Assembly: GCF_007752535.1 (NCBI RefSeq)
Contig: NZ_CP036426.1
Coordinates: 2,790,001 to 2,854,000, forward strand
Source of the DNA: Tautonia plasticadhaerens
Lineage (GTDB): Bacteria; Planctomycetota; Planctomycetia; Isosphaerales; Isosphaeraceae
Length of the DNA stretch: 64,000 nt
Reading direction: 5' to 3'
The position numbers and the translations under genes were made by a program. Below the pieces are notes generated by a model. That model worked only from the letters and a program-made list of their open reading frames with translations. It searched no databases and was not told where the DNA came from. Of this stretch, positions 17,371-26,787 are shown piece by piece (the first letter of the stretch is position 1; the number at the start of each line of letters is the position of its first letter).

Positions 17371-19262
17371 TCGGCCCGCCCCCCGGCCCCGGGGTCGGGC
17401 CCCCCCGGAGGCTCGTCCCCCTCGACGACCCGGTGCGTCCGGCCGAGTTCGGGCCCCGACAGCTCGGTCGTGCCCCCGCCCGGCCAGCGGACCACGGCCC
17501 GATCGACCTCCTCGGCCGGGCCGAGGCCGACCAGGATCCTCGGGTCGTTCGACGAGAGGTAGCTGCCGCCCCCCTTCGCCAGGCGGCGGATCGCCCGGCC
17601 CCCCAGGTGGACCTCGACGCTGCCGCCCACCACCGGCCTGCCGCCCCGGCCGACCAGCTCGAACCGGATCCAGTTCCCCGGGTCCGACTCGTTGAGCAGC
17701 AGCGCCGGGGGGCCGTCCATGCGGCTGACGGCCACGTCCAAATCGCCGTCGTCGTCCAGGTCGCCGAAGGCAGCGCCCCGGGCGACGTGGTCGATGGAGA
17801 AAAACGGGCCCGGATCCCGGACGAGGCGGTATCGGCCGTCGCCGAGGTTCCGCCAGACCTTCGACGGCTCGGCGTAGGGGACGTCCTGGCCGAGCCTCGG
17901 CAGGTTATCATCCACGTGCCCGTTGAAGGCGGCCATGTCGGGGAGGCCGTCGTTATCCAGGTCGGCCAGGCCGCAGGCCCAGCCGACCTCGGGCATGCTG
18001 TCGTTGACGATGCCGGCCCAGGCCGAGACGTCGTGGAAGAGGCCGCCGCCGAGGTTGCGGTAGAGCGTGTTGGAGTCCCCCCGGAAGTTGGTCACCAGCA
18101 ATTCGGGCTGGCCGTCCCCGGTCACGTCCTCGGCGTCCACGCCCATCCCGGCCTGGTCGAAGCCGGACTCGGACCGGGAGGCGCCGGACCGCTCGGTGGC
18201 GTCCTCAAAGGTGCCGTCCCCCTTGTTCAGGAAGAGGAAGTTGGGGCAGAGGTCGTTGGCGACGTAGAGGTCGGCCAGGTCGTCGCCGTCGACGTCCGCC
18301 GCCACCACCCCGAGGCCCCGGCCGTCCTCCCGGAAGATCCCGGCCGACTCGGTGGCGTCCTCGAACGTGCCGTCCCCCCGGTTCCGGAGCAGGAAGTGGC
18401 GGCTCGGCGTGATCGAGAGCGGCGAGCAATACGTCCGCACCCCCTTGGCCTGGTCGCCGCAATAGCGATCGGCGTCGGCCTCGGACCAGCGACCGTAGGC
18501 GGTCACGTAGAGGTCGAGGTGGCCGTCGCCGTCGAAGTCGAGCGCGGCGGAGCCGGAGTTCCAGGCGTCGAGGTCGGCCCCCGAGCCCGCGCTCGAATCC
18601 CGGAAGGTGCCGTCGCCGTTGTTCAGGTAGAGCACGTTCGGCCCGAGGTTGGCGAGGTAGAGGTCGGGATGCGTGTTTCCGTCGAAGTCCCCGACCACGG
18701 CGCCGTGGCAGAAGCCATTGTAGCCGACCCCGGCGGCCCCGGTGGCGTCCTCGAACCGGCCGCCGCCGAGATTTCGGTAGAGGCGGTTGCCCGCCGAGGC
18801 CGAGGGGGCGTCGAGCGGTAGCTCCCGGGTGGTGGCGAAGTAGAGGTCGAGCCGGCCGTCGCCGTCGAAGTCGATCAGGGCGACGCCGCTGCCGTTGGCG
18901 GTGGGGAAATGCTTCTCGGGGCTGTTGCCGGATCGGTGGACGAAGTCGACGCCGGAGCCCTCGGTGGCGTCCCGGAACCGGATGGTCCCGGCCCCCTCGG
19001 CGGGGGGCTCGAACTCGGGGAGCCTCGGCAGGTTGACCGAGGTCGACCCCATGCCCGATCCCGGGGCGGCGGTCGCCGGGCGGGGTGGCGACGGGGCGGC
19101 GGTCGCCGCCGGGGAGGGCCCGGGGGCCGGGCCCGCCCCGGCTCCCGGCCGGCAGCCCGGCGCGGGGGCGAGCAGGGCGAGGGCGGACAGGTTGAGGACG
19201 ATCGCGGAGGCGGCCGACCACGACCGAGGTGCCGCGATCATCATCCCTTGGGGTATCGGCAT
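17367..19262 (-). CDS. CRTAC1-type lipoprotein: FG-GAP/VCBS repeats plus ASPIC/UnbV domain
   Basis: About 631 residues. A signal peptide ends in a lipobox (LALLAPAPGC, Cys near 37), so it is an outer-surface or periplasmic lipoprotein. Seven calcium-binding-type repeats are visible (for example DFDGDGRLDLYF, DVDGDDLADLYVAND, DLDDDGDLDVAV), forming a beta-propeller as in integrin alpha and CRTAC1. The last 110 residues are the ASPIC/UnbV domain (NWIRFELVGRGGRPVVGG to VVRWPGGGTTEL). The start is uncertain between ATGs at 19262, 19244 and 19241; all keep the lipobox. It lies 11 bases after a TPR gene and overlaps another by four bases. Confidence 0.85.
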   Translation of the reverse strand: MPIPQGMMIAAPRSWSAASAIVLNLSALALLAPAPGCRPGAGAGPAPGPSPAATAAPSPPRPATAAPGSGMGSTSVNLPRLPEFEPPAEGAGTIRFRDATEGSGVDFVHRSGNSPEKHFPTANGSGVALIDFDGDGRLDLYFATTRELPLDAPSASAGNRLYRNLGGGRFEDATGAAGVGYNGFCHGAVVGDFDGNTHPDLYLANLGPNVLYLNNGDGTFRDSSAGSGADLDAWNSGSAALDFDGDGHLDLYVTAYGRWSEADADRYCGDQAKGVRTYCSPLSITPSRHFLLRNRGDGTFEDATESAGIFREDGRGLGVVAADVDGDDLADLYVANDLCPNFLFLNKGDGTFEDATERSGASRSESGFDQAGMGVDAEDVTGDGQPELLVTNFRGDSNTLYRNLGGGLFHDVSAWAGIVNDSMPEVGWACGLADLDNDGLPDMAAFNGHVDDNLPRLGQDVPYAEPSKVWRNLGDGRYRLVRDPGPFFSIDHVARGAAFGDLDDDGDLDVAVSRMDGPPALLLNESDPGNWIRFELVGRGGRPVVGGSVEVHLGGRAIRRLAKGGGSYLSSNDPRILVGLGPAEEVDRAVVRWPGGGTTELSGPELGRTHRVVEGDEPPGGPDPGAGGRAE

Positions 19263-19273
19263 CGTCTCGGGAG

Positions 19274-20317
19274 TCACGGGGCCTGGGGTGGGTCGGGGTC
19301 CTTCAGGCGGTCGGCCTCGAGTCGGAGGCGGTCGGCCTCCTCGACCCGGCCGAGCCGGCGGAGGGCAAGGCTCAGGCTGTAGCAGGGCTCCGGGGCCTCC
19401 GGGGCGAGTTCGGCGGCCCGTTCGAGCAAAGGGACCGCCTCGGCCGGGTCGCCGGCGATCAGCGTCATGCGGCCGAGGTTCAGCCAGGGGCTCGGCATGT
19501 TCGGGTCCCACTCGGCGGCGCGTCGCCAGCATCGGGCGGCCTCGTCCATCCGGCCCTCCTTCTCATACGTCCGGGCGAGCTGGTCCATGAACCCGGCGTC
19601 CCCGGGGTGCCGCTCCAGGGCCCGGAGCAGGTGGGCCCGGGCGTCGGCCGCCCGGCCGAGGTTCAGCAGGCTGTGGGCCAGGTAGCCCCAGAACATCTGG
19701 GGGGGGTCGAGCGGCATTTGCTCCAGGTCCGGATCCAGCTCCAGGACCCGGGAGAAGGCCGAAGCCGCCTCCTCGAAGGTCCCCCCGTTGTAGGCGATCA
19801 CCCCCCTGAGCGTGTGGCCGATGACCGCCCCCTTCGGGATCGCCGCCAGCCGATCGGCCAGTCGGGACGCCTCCCGGACGCGGTCGGCCGCGATCTCCAG
19901 GGCCGCCAGGCGGCGCAGCGCGAGCACGTCGTCGGGCTCCCGGTCGAGCAGCCCCCGGTAGGCCGAGGCCGCCTCGGCCCGCCGCCCGGCGGCGACCAGC
20001 CCGTCGGCCCTGGCGTGCAGGTCCTCGATCGTATACGGCCCGCCGGCCTTCTCGAAGAGGGGCCCGGCGCGGTCGGCCGCGCCCATCCGGCCGAGGCTCC
20101 GGGCGGCGACCAGCAAGGCCTGCCGGTCGTCGGGCCACCGCCGGAGGTGGACGATGGCCGAGCGGTGGGCGTCGGCATACCGATGCTCGGCGTAGGCCGA
20201 CTCGGCCGGCCGGAGGGATTCGACTCGGCCCCGCTCCCGGATCACCAGGACCGACGCGGGAGCCGCCAGGGCGATCCCCGACAGCGCGGCCAGGGCGATG
20301 ACGGCTCGCCTTCGCAT
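19274..20317 (-). CDS. TPR-repeat protein, exported
   Basis: A 347-residue protein with an N-terminal signal or anchor (VIALAALSGIALAAPASVLV) and about eight TPR units to the C terminus, including AERADARAHLL-type and EEAASAFSRVLELDPD helices and GDPAEAVPLLERAAELAPEA. It is the first gene of the three-gene TPR/VCBS/TPR operon. Probable role is assembly of a protein complex with the lipoprotein encoded next; this is inference from co-location. Confidence 0.8.
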   Translation of the reverse strand: MRRRAVIALAALSGIALAAPASVLVIRERGRVESLRPAESAYAEHRYADAHRSAIVHLRRWPDDRQALLVAARSLGRMGAADRAGPLFEKAGGPYTIEDLHARADGLVAAGRRAEAASAYRGLLDREPDDVLALRRLAALEIAADRVREASRLADRLAAIPKGAVIGHTLRGVIAYNGGTFEEAASAFSRVLELDPDLEQMPLDPPQMFWGYLAHSLLNLGRAADARAHLLRALERHPGDAGFMDQLARTYEKEGRMDEAARCWRRAAEWDPNMPSPWLNLGRMTLIAGDPAEAVPLLERAAELAPEAPEPCYSLSLALRRLGRVEEADRLRLEADRLKDPDPPQAP

Positions 20318-20435
20318 CAGTCGCCTCGATGCCTCATACGGTCGGGCCGAGGGGCCCCCGGATGCGGGGCCCCCTCGGGGGACGGGGCGAGTGGGCCGGG
20401 AGGTGGCCCGCCCGCCCTGCCCGGCCCGATCCGGA

Positions 20436-21587
20436 TCAGAACTGGTCGGCGCTGACCACCTCGCCGCCGGCCACCGTACCCAGGGCGGCCCAGGTCACGC
20501 CGTTGACCGTGCTCTTGACGAAGCGGACCGTGCCGTCCATGAACAGCACGTTCACGCCGCCGGGGTGGTGCGAGCTGGCCGCCAGCACGTTCAGCGCCGC
20601 CGAGGAGGGCTGGCCGATCCCCGGATAATAGCAGGACCGGCGGTTGGGGGTCTGGGTGTGCGAATAGGTGCACGACTGGCCCGACGGCCACCAGTCCCCC
20701 TTCCACGTCCAGTTCTTCGTCAGGCCCTGCTGGAAGCAGTCGTTCCCCTGCAGGATGTCCTGGTTGAGCTGGCCGGCGTAGGCGTTCGGCGCCGTGGGCG
20801 AGGTGTAGACCTGGAGCAGGCCGTCGGCCGACACCGCCGGATCCAGGCCGTCCCCCTTGACCCACTCGCTGAAGGTCGAGGTGTTGCTGGTGCCGTCCCG
20901 GAACGAGGCGATGGTAATCGTCCGCTCGGCGTTCAGCCCATTGAGGAGGGCCGGGCGGCCGGGCCACTGGCCCATGGCCGGGAAGTACGCCGGGCCGGTC
21001 AGCCGCCCGGCGGCGGCGCCGGAGTAGGGGTTGGTGCCGACGTTGAACGGGTAGCTGAACCCGCCGATCAGCTGGAGCGGCCCGCCGGGGAAGAAGGCGA
21101 TCCCGGTCAGGTTGCCGACCCCCTCGTCCGAGGGGCAGAGGAAGGAGTTGATCTGGTTGGCGATGGCCGAGGCGTTGGCCAGCGACCAGTACGACCCGTT
21201 GGCCGTCGAGCCGTTCCAGCCGACCACCACGTCGGCGCCGCCGCCCCAGCGCTCGCCGAAGTTGAAGTTGATCGTGTTGTAGATCGCCGTCTGCTCGATG
21301 AACGGCAGCAGCCGGGAGTGGACCGACCATTGCTGCCCGGCGTTGTCGGTGCCCGAGATGGTGCTCGGCGCATACATCACCATCGTCGGCGGCAGCGAGC
21401 CGTTGGTCGACTCGTAATTGGCCATCGCCAGGCCGAGCTGCTTGAGGTTGTTGGTGCACTGCGCCCGCCGGGCGGCTTCGCGGGCCGACTGGACGGCCGG
21501 CAGCAGCAGGGCGATCAGGACGCCGATGATGGCGATCACCACCAGCAGCTCGATCAGCGTGAACCCTCGTCTCCGCGCGCGGATCAT
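20436..21587 (-). CDS. DUF1559 pseudopilin-like protein
   Basis: A 383-residue protein of the planctomycete-specific DUF1559 family. The N terminus RRRGFTLIELLVVIAII is a type IV pilin/pseudopilin prepilin signal (cleavage after Gly by a prepilin peptidase), followed by AREAARRAQCTNNLKQLGLA. The C terminus has HHPGGVNVLFMDGTVRFVK, the family's H-X9-DG signature. These proteins are found in many copies per planctomycete genome and are presumed to be secreted or pilus-like surface components. The start at 21587 is chosen because it places the prepilin motif at residue 7. A small lipoprotein gene precedes it in the same direction. Confidence 0.95.
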   Translation of the reverse strand: MIRARRRGFTLIELLVVIAIIGVLIALLLPAVQSAREAARRAQCTNNLKQLGLAMANYESTNGSLPPTMVMYAPSTISGTDNAGQQWSVHSRLLPFIEQTAIYNTINFNFGERWGGGADVVVGWNGSTANGSYWSLANASAIANQINSFLCPSDEGVGNLTGIAFFPGGPLQLIGGFSYPFNVGTNPYSGAAAGRLTGPAYFPAMGQWPGRPALLNGLNAERTITIASFRDGTSNTSTFSEWVKGDGLDPAVSADGLLQVYTSPTAPNAYAGQLNQDILQGNDCFQQGLTKNWTWKGDWWPSGQSCTYSHTQTPNRRSCYYPGIGQPSSAALNVLAASSHHPGGVNVLFMDGTVRFVKSTVNGVTWAALGTVAGGEVVSADQF

Positions 21588-21779
21588 GGGGAGCGTTCCT
21601 CGAGTTCGATTGGGTGATGGGACGGTCCGGACCGGGATCATGCCCGAGTCCCGGGCGGGGAGGCACGCCGCCCCCCGAAACCGCGATGCATGGCCCTCCC
21701 GCCCTGAGGCGCCCCCGCGTGCCGGCCCGGGCGGGAGGGGACGGGGCCGCCGCGGCCGGGCCGGACGCCCGGGGGCCGC

Positions 21780-21989
21780 TCAGGACGAGGGCGCGGCCGC
21801 GCCGCCCTGCATCTGCTTCTGCTGCTCGTAGAACTCCCCCATGTTGGTCGGCGCGTCGGGGGCCACCTTGGATTCCATGTCCTCGATCCCCGGGTCGTTC
21901 GGCTCGCCGCCGCATCCCCCACCGAATCCGAGGGCCAGCGCGACGAGCCCGATCCTGACGACGACCGGGGGGCGAACGATCGGCCGCAT
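21780..21989 (-). CDS. Small lipoprotein upstream of DUF1559
   Basis: A 69-residue lipoprotein with a hydrophobic signal (VVVRIGLVALALGFGGGC) whose lipobox-like end GFGGGC places the acylated Cys near residue 25. The mature part is acidic then Gln/Gly-rich (EFYEQQKQMQGG). Small lipoproteins next to DUF1559 genes are a recurrent planctomycete pairing, suggesting a joint surface role. An upstream ATG six codons earlier is possible. Confidence 0.65.
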   Translation of the reverse strand: MRPIVRPPVVVRIGLVALALGFGGGCGGEPNDPGIEDMESKVAPDAPTNMGEFYEQQKQMQGGAAAPSS

Positions 21990-22515
21990 GAATCCTCTCC
22001 CTCTCAATGCCAGGCGAGTTCGAAATGTGCAAACATACGCCCACCCCGACGACCGGGGCGCACCCTCCCCCCCGGCGGGCGATCGGGCCCCGCCGTCCGC
22101 CCGATCGGTGACCCCGCAATGCGCATCCCGAACCCGAAGCCCGGGCCGAGCGGCCCCGCCCGATCAACTGCCCGGATGCACTCGATCGCGCCCGATCGCA
22201 GCCATCGCTTGCCCCGAACGCACGAGTCGTGCCTCGCCGACGCGGGGCACCGCAAACATCGACGCCGAGGGCGGTCACCTTGATGACGGCCCGTTCCGCA
22301 CAATACGTTGGACCGATCAGTCCGAGATGGGGAAGCTGAACGCCGGAAGGGGCGGTGTCTGTTTTATCCGCTCCCGATCCCGAGTCAAGTGGGCGTCCCG
22401 ATTTCCCGCACGCTTTTTCTCGATCATATCTCGGATCGCCGGTGCGCATGGCCGGGCAACCCGGGGGCGCCGCCGGCCGGCTCGATGCGGTTGACGGGGG
22501 CGACGGCCGGGGCGA
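21990..22515. other. 526-base intergenic region
   Basis: Between the small lipoprotein (minus) and the stop of the frameshifted membrane gene (minus). It is less GC-rich than its surroundings, especially at 22020-22060 and 22300-22440, and should hold the promoter for the lipoprotein/DUF1559 unit. No gene, riboswitch or RNA with recognisable structure was found. Confidence 0.4.
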
Positions 22516-23306
22516 TCAGCCGGGGCCGTCGGCCCCGGGACGCGACAGCGTCAGGTTGCTCGCCGACCAGGCCGCCACGACCGACACCAGCAGCGCCACC
22601 GACAGGTAGGCCAGCAGCCGGGCCCCCACCGCGATCGACACCGGGTGTGCGGTCTTCGCCGTCGGGAACGCCAGGGCGGCGACGATCTCGTACGCGGCGA
22701 CCGCGGCCGCCGCACCCAGCACACCGCCGAGGGCCGTCCGCAGCCCCCGACGCCACCCGTCCAGCCCCAGCCCCAGCGCCAGCCCGCCGCACAGCCCGGC
22801 GGGCAGCCACATGCCGCCGTGCATCATCAGCGGGCGGAGCAGGTCCTTGGAGAAGGCCTCGTTCGACGCCCGGAACGACTCGTGGAACCCCCGGCACAGC
22901 GCGAAGGTCGCCAGCGCCCCGGCCGCCCCCCCAGCACCATCCCCAGCGCCCCCGCGGTCATCCCCCGGGACCGGGAGCCCCCCGAGAGCCCCCCGGCCAG
23001 CCCCAGGCCCAGGCCGAGCAGGCCGGCCAGGGCGCCGTACCCGGCGACGGCCTGCCGGGTCGTGTGTTCTTCCTTCTGGCGGTAGACTTCCGCTGTGGAA
23101 CTCTGGATCGAGCCCCTCAGCTCGTCGCTCATGTGGAAGGCCGGCTCGAAGGCGACCCTCGCCGCCTCCCCGACACCCCAGGCGAGCAGCCCGGCCAGCA
23201 GCCCCGCCGACGCCGCCGACGCCCCGAGCCGACGCCCCGGCGCCTTCGGCGTCGAACCGACATCCGAAACTCCCCGCGCGACGGGCTCAGGATTGGTTGG
23301 CTCCAT
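22516..23306 (-). CDS. Integral membrane hypothetical protein, broken by a frameshift in a G7 tract
   Basis: Two overlapping minus-strand frames form one coherent protein of about 264 residues. The first part (from 23306) has hydrophobic helices (SAASAGLLAGLLAWGVGEAA, YGALAGLLGLGLGLAGGLSG) and runs out of register at 22926-22932, seven C on the + strand. With one more base it continues as AAGALATFALCRGFHESFRA and joins the downstream frame (MMHGGMWLPAGLCGGLALGL and two more helices). About six membrane segments result. Function unknown. The break is probably an undercalled homopolymer, since both halves keep good codon use. Confidence 0.6.
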
Positions 23307-23441
23307 GGACACGTCTCCGAGATGCCGAATTGTCGAGCGGTCGATCCCGCGTCCACCCCGACCGGGAGGGATCCCGATCCTATCGGCCGACCGCCGGCGG
23401 GGCCACCGGGAATCCGGGACGTCCGGATCGGCGGGGGGATC

Positions 23442-24983
23442 TCAGGACGGCCCGACGAGGTAGGCCTCGGCCAGCGCCTCGAACCGCCGGACCTCCTCCC
23501 GACGCCAGGCGTCGTCCCTCCCCAGTTCTCCGGCCAGGATCTCGGCGACCCGGGGGGCGGCCTCGACGGTCGCCTTCGCGTCCAGCAGCAGGGCCCGGGT
23601 CCGCCTCGCGAGCACGTCCTCGACCCGGCAGGCCAGCTCGAACCGGGCCGCCCAGGCGACCTCCCCGACCCGGTAGGGGAGGTCCGGATGCAGCGGCCCG
23701 TCCCAGCCGGGGCGGGACCGGAGCAACGCCTCCACCTCGGGGGCGTCGGCCCCGTAGCCCGACAGCGGGCCCCCGACCGGCGCGTCGGACGCCCCCCGGA
23801 GCCTCAGCGTCTCGGTCGTGCTCGGTCGCTTCGGCAGCCCGCCGACCGTCGCGGCCCGGTCCACGGCGTCGGCGGCCATCACCCGGTAGGTCGTCCACTT
23901 GCCGCCGGTGATCGTGACCATCCCCCCGCCCGAGGTCATGACGGCATGTTCACGAGACAGCCTCGAGGTCGGCCCGCCGCCCCGGCCGAGCAGCGGCCTC
24001 AGCCCGGCGAAGGTGCTCCGCACCTCGTCCCTCCTCGGCGCCCGGGCGAGGTAGCGTCCGGCGTGGTCGAGCAGGTACGCCACCTCCTCGGCCGACGGGC
24101 GGGGCTCGACCTGCGTCCCCTCGACGGCCACGTCCGTCGTCCCCAGGAGGACCCGACCCAGCCAGGGGATCAGGAACAGCACCCGGCCGTCGTCGGTCTT
24201 CGGCACCATCAGGGCCGCTTCCCCCGGCAGCACCGAGCGGTCGAGGACCAGGTGCGACCCCCGACTCGCCCGGATCAGGGACGGGGTCCCGGGATCCTCC
24301 AGCCGCCTCACCTCGTCGGCGAAGACCCCTCCCGCGTTGACCACGACCCGGGCCTCCACCCGCAGCAGTCCCCCCGACTCCTCGTCGATCGCCTCCACCC
24401 CCACCACCCGGCCCCCCTCACGGACCACCCCGACCACCGGGGCCCGATTCAGGGCGATCCCCCCCAGGTCGACGAACGTCCTCAAGAGCGCGATCGCCAG
24501 ACGGGCGTCGTCGAACTGGCCGTCCCGGTAGGCGATGCCGCCGAGCAGCCCGTCCCCCTTGAGCGTCGGCACCAGCCCGGTCGCCTCCCCGGCCCCGACC
24601 CGCCTCGACGCCCCGAATCCCCGGTCCCCGGCGAGCAAGTCATATGCTTTCAGGCCGATGCCATATTTGAGCAGCTCGAACCGTCGATACGACGGCACCA
24701 GGAATTCCCGGCTCCGGACCAGGTGCGGCGCGTTGGCCCTCAGGAGCCCCCGCTCTCGGAGCGCCTCGTGGACCAGCCCCACCTGGCCGCGGGCCAGGTA
24801 GCGGACCCCGCCGTGGACGAGCTTCGTGCTCCGGCTGGAGGTCCCCTGCGCGAAGTCCCTCGCCTCGACCAGCAGCGTCCGATACCCCCGGGCCGCCGCG
24901 TCGACCGCCGTCCCCAGGCCCGTCGCCCCGCCGCCGACGACCACGACATCCCAACGCTCGCCGCCCCGAGCCGCCTCGATCAT
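23442..24983 (-). CDS. glpD: FAD-dependent glycerol-3-phosphate dehydrogenase-like protein
   Basis: A 513-residue flavoprotein of the GlpD family, oxidising sn-glycerol 3-phosphate to dihydroxyacetone phosphate and passing electrons to quinone. Visible motifs: the FAD-binding VVVVGGGATGLGTA near the N terminus, SSRSTKLVHGGVRYL, VVNAGGVFADEV, and TITGGKWTTYRVMA; the helical C-terminal domain is present. The ATG at 24983 places the Rossmann motif at about residue 13, as usual. It is the last gene of the lipid-synthase operon, 116 bases after the SDR gene. Its place there suggests a link to glycerol-backbone supply, though it may be ordinary glycerol metabolism. Confidence 0.85.
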   Translation of the reverse strand: MIEAARGGERWDVVVVGGGATGLGTAVDAAARGYRTLLVEARDFAQGTSSRSTKLVHGGVRYLARGQVGLVHEALRERGLLRANAPHLVRSREFLVPSYRRFELLKYGIGLKAYDLLAGDRGFGASRRVGAGEATGLVPTLKGDGLLGGIAYRDGQFDDARLAIALLRTFVDLGGIALNRAPVVGVVREGGRVVGVEAIDEESGGLLRVEARVVVNAGGVFADEVRRLEDPGTPSLIRASRGSHLVLDRSVLPGEAALMVPKTDDGRVLFLIPWLGRVLLGTTDVAVEGTQVEPRPSAEEVAYLLDHAGRYLARAPRRDEVRSTFAGLRPLLGRGGGPTSRLSREHAVMTSGGGMVTITGGKWTTYRVMAADAVDRAATVGGLPKRPSTTETLRLRGASDAPVGGPLSGYGADAPEVEALLRSRPGWDGPLHPDLPYRVGEVAWAARFELACRVEDVLARRTRALLLDAKATVEAAPRVAEILAGELGRDDAWRREEVRRFEALAEAYLVGPS

Positions 24984-25099
24984 CCGGCTTCGCACCGCAC
25001 CCCTCCTCCGGTTCGGCCCCCCGAGCATCCCTGGAACCATACCGGGGCGGGCAACGCCCCGCCTCCCCCGGATCGAGGACCGGCCGGGGATCCGACCGA

Positions 25100-26029
25100 T
25101 CAGCGGCCGGCCGGCTCCCCCCCGTCCGGGCCCGTCGACCGCGCGGCGGCCTGCTCGCGCTCGACCCGCCGGATCATCGCCGAGACCGAGACGTCCGCCA
25201 GCCACGGGAAGGCCCCGAAGAACGCCCCCATCACCCGGACCGGCCAGACCAACCGACGGGGCACCGCCGCCCGGGCCCGGGGTGCGTCGATTAGCGCCGA
25301 GATCCGTCTCGCCGCCGAAGCCACCGGGATGGTCATCGCCCCCGGCGGCCGGTCCCGCATCGCGTTGTAGACCGACCCCATCGGCGGCCTCCCCAGCAGC
25401 CCCCGCTCCCGGCCGCCGAGCCGCCCCACGGCCTCGAAGAACTCCGTCTCCACCGGTCCCAACTCGACCAGGCAGACCCGCACGCCCCGGTGTCTCACCT
25501 CCCTCCTCAGGGCGTCCGACCAGTACGACAGGGCCGCCTTCGTCGTCCCGTAGGCCCCGAGCACCGGGCTGGCCAGGCCGACGATCGCCGAACCGATGTT
25601 CACGATGACGCCCCTGGATTCGACCAGATACGGCATCGCCAGCCTCGCCAGCATCATCGGCGCCGTCAGGTTCACCTCGACCTGGGCCCGGATCGCCCCG
25701 GGTTCGCACCGGCCGAAGTAGTCCGGCAGGCCGATCCCCGCGTTGTTCACCAGCACATCCAGGCCCCCCAGCCGATCGACGGCCGCCTCGACCACCCGGG
25801 CCGGGGCCTCCGGATCGGCCAGGTCTTCCGCCAGGCAGAACGCGGTCCCCCCCAGCCCCCGGACCTCGTCGGCGACCCTCCCCAGGCGATCGGCCCGCCT
25901 CGCCACGAGGGCCAGGCGGTCCCCACGCCTCGCCCGCTCTCTCGCCACCTGGGCCCCCAGCCCCGCCGACGCCCCGGTGATCACCACCGCTTTCCCGCCC
26001 CGATCGTCGCCCGTCCCCATCGTGCCCAT
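25100..26029 (-). CDS. Short-chain dehydrogenase/reductase (second SDR of the lipid cluster)
   Basis: A 309-residue classical SDR: NAD(P) motif TGASAGLG near residue 18, NNAGIG, a catalytic Ser in VNIGSAIVGLAS and YGTTKAAL with Tyr and Lys. The C terminus extends with WPVRVMGAFFGAFPWLADV, an amphipathic or membrane-associating tail typical of lipid-active SDRs. Start chosen at 26029 (MGTMGTG); a second ATG three codons later is possible. It sits between the ABC ATPase and the GlpD-like gene and could reduce or oxidise the lipid product. The substrate is not known. Confidence 0.85.
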   Translation of the reverse strand: MGTMGTGDDRGGKAVVITGASAGLGAQVARERARRGDRLALVARRADRLGRVADEVRGLGGTAFCLAEDLADPEAPARVVEAAVDRLGGLDVLVNNAGIGLPDYFGRCEPGAIRAQVEVNLTAPMMLARLAMPYLVESRGVIVNIGSAIVGLASPVLGAYGTTKAALSYWSDALRREVRHRGVRVCLVELGPVETEFFEAVGRLGGRERGLLGRPPMGSVYNAMRDRPPGAMTIPVASAARRISALIDAPRARAAVPRRLVWPVRVMGAFFGAFPWLADVSVSAMIRRVEREQAAARSTGPDGGEPAGR

Positions 26030-26088
26030 CCCCTGTCCAGCCCGCCCTCGACCACGGGATCCCGACGCCTCCGACCGCCCTCGCCCGA

Positions 26089-26787
26089 TCAAGGCTCGAC
26101 GATCACCCCGTCCCTCAGCCTCACCTCCCGGGTCGCCTCCCCCGCCACCTCCGCGCTGTGGGTGACGACGACCAGCACGATCCCTCGCTCCCGCCTCAGC
26201 CTGGCCAGCAGGCCCAGGATCTCCCGCTCCGAGACGGAGTCGAGGTTGCCGGTCGGCTCGTCGGCCAGCAGGAGCGACGGCCCGTTGGCCAACGCCCGCG
26301 CGATCGCCACGCGCTGGCGCTCGCCAATAGAAAGCCGCCTCGGCTCGTGCCCGAGGCGGTGCGAGAGCCCGACCTCCTCCAGCAGCCGGCGGGCCCGAGC
26401 CGGCCGCTCCGCCCGGGGCACGCCCCCGGCCATCATCGCCACCTGCACATTCTCCATCGCGTCGAGGGTCGGGATCAGGTGGAACGACTGGAAGACGAAC
26501 CCGACCTCCCGCGCCCGGAAGTCGTCCAGGTCCAGCTCCCCGAGCGGCCGGCCCCGGTACGAGACCGTCCCGGAGGAGGGCCGGTCCAGCCCCCCCAGCA
26601 GGTGCAGCAAGGTGCTCTTGCCGCACCCGGAGGGCCCCGTGATCGCCACGAACTCCCCCGGCGCCACGGCGATCGACACCCCCCGGAGCGCCCGGACGCC
26701 CCCGTCCTCGTAGGTCCGGGTCAGACCCTCGCCGCAGAGCAGGGGGGGGCCCCCCGGCCCCTCTCCCATCGATCGGGATTCAATCAT
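26089..26787 (-). CDS. ABC transporter ATP-binding protein (LolD/MacB type)
   Basis: A 232-residue ATPase. Walker A GPSGCGKST, Q-loop FVFQSFHLIPTLDAMENV, signature LSIGERQRVAIARAL, Walker B LLLADEPTGNLDS and the H-loop VVVTHS are all intact. The QSFHLIPTLDAMENV and DEPTGNLDS sequences are typical of the LolD/MacB/FtsE group, which pairs with FtsX-fold permeases. It overlaps the permease gene by eight bases. This system usually extracts or exports lipids, lipoproteins or peptides from the inner membrane, so export of the cluster's lipid is a reasonable guess. Confidence 0.93.
   Translation of the reverse strand: MIESRSMGEGPGGPPLLCGEGLTRTYEDGGVRALRGVSIAVAPGEFVAITGPSGCGKSTLLHLLGGLDRPSSGTVSYRGRPLGELDLDDFRAREVGFVFQSFHLIPTLDAMENVQVAMMAGGVPRAERPARARRLLEEVGLSHRLGHEPRRLSIGERQRVAIARALANGPSLLLADEPTGNLDSVSEREILGLLARLRRERGIVLVVVTHSAEVAGEATREVRLRDGVIVEP

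Noticed and set aside
22308-25370. Open frame of about 1020 codons on the + strand across the glpD-like gene
   Set aside because: It lies antisense to well-recognised genes, is Pro/Arg/Gly-rich without domains, and is a typical shadow of high third-position GC.
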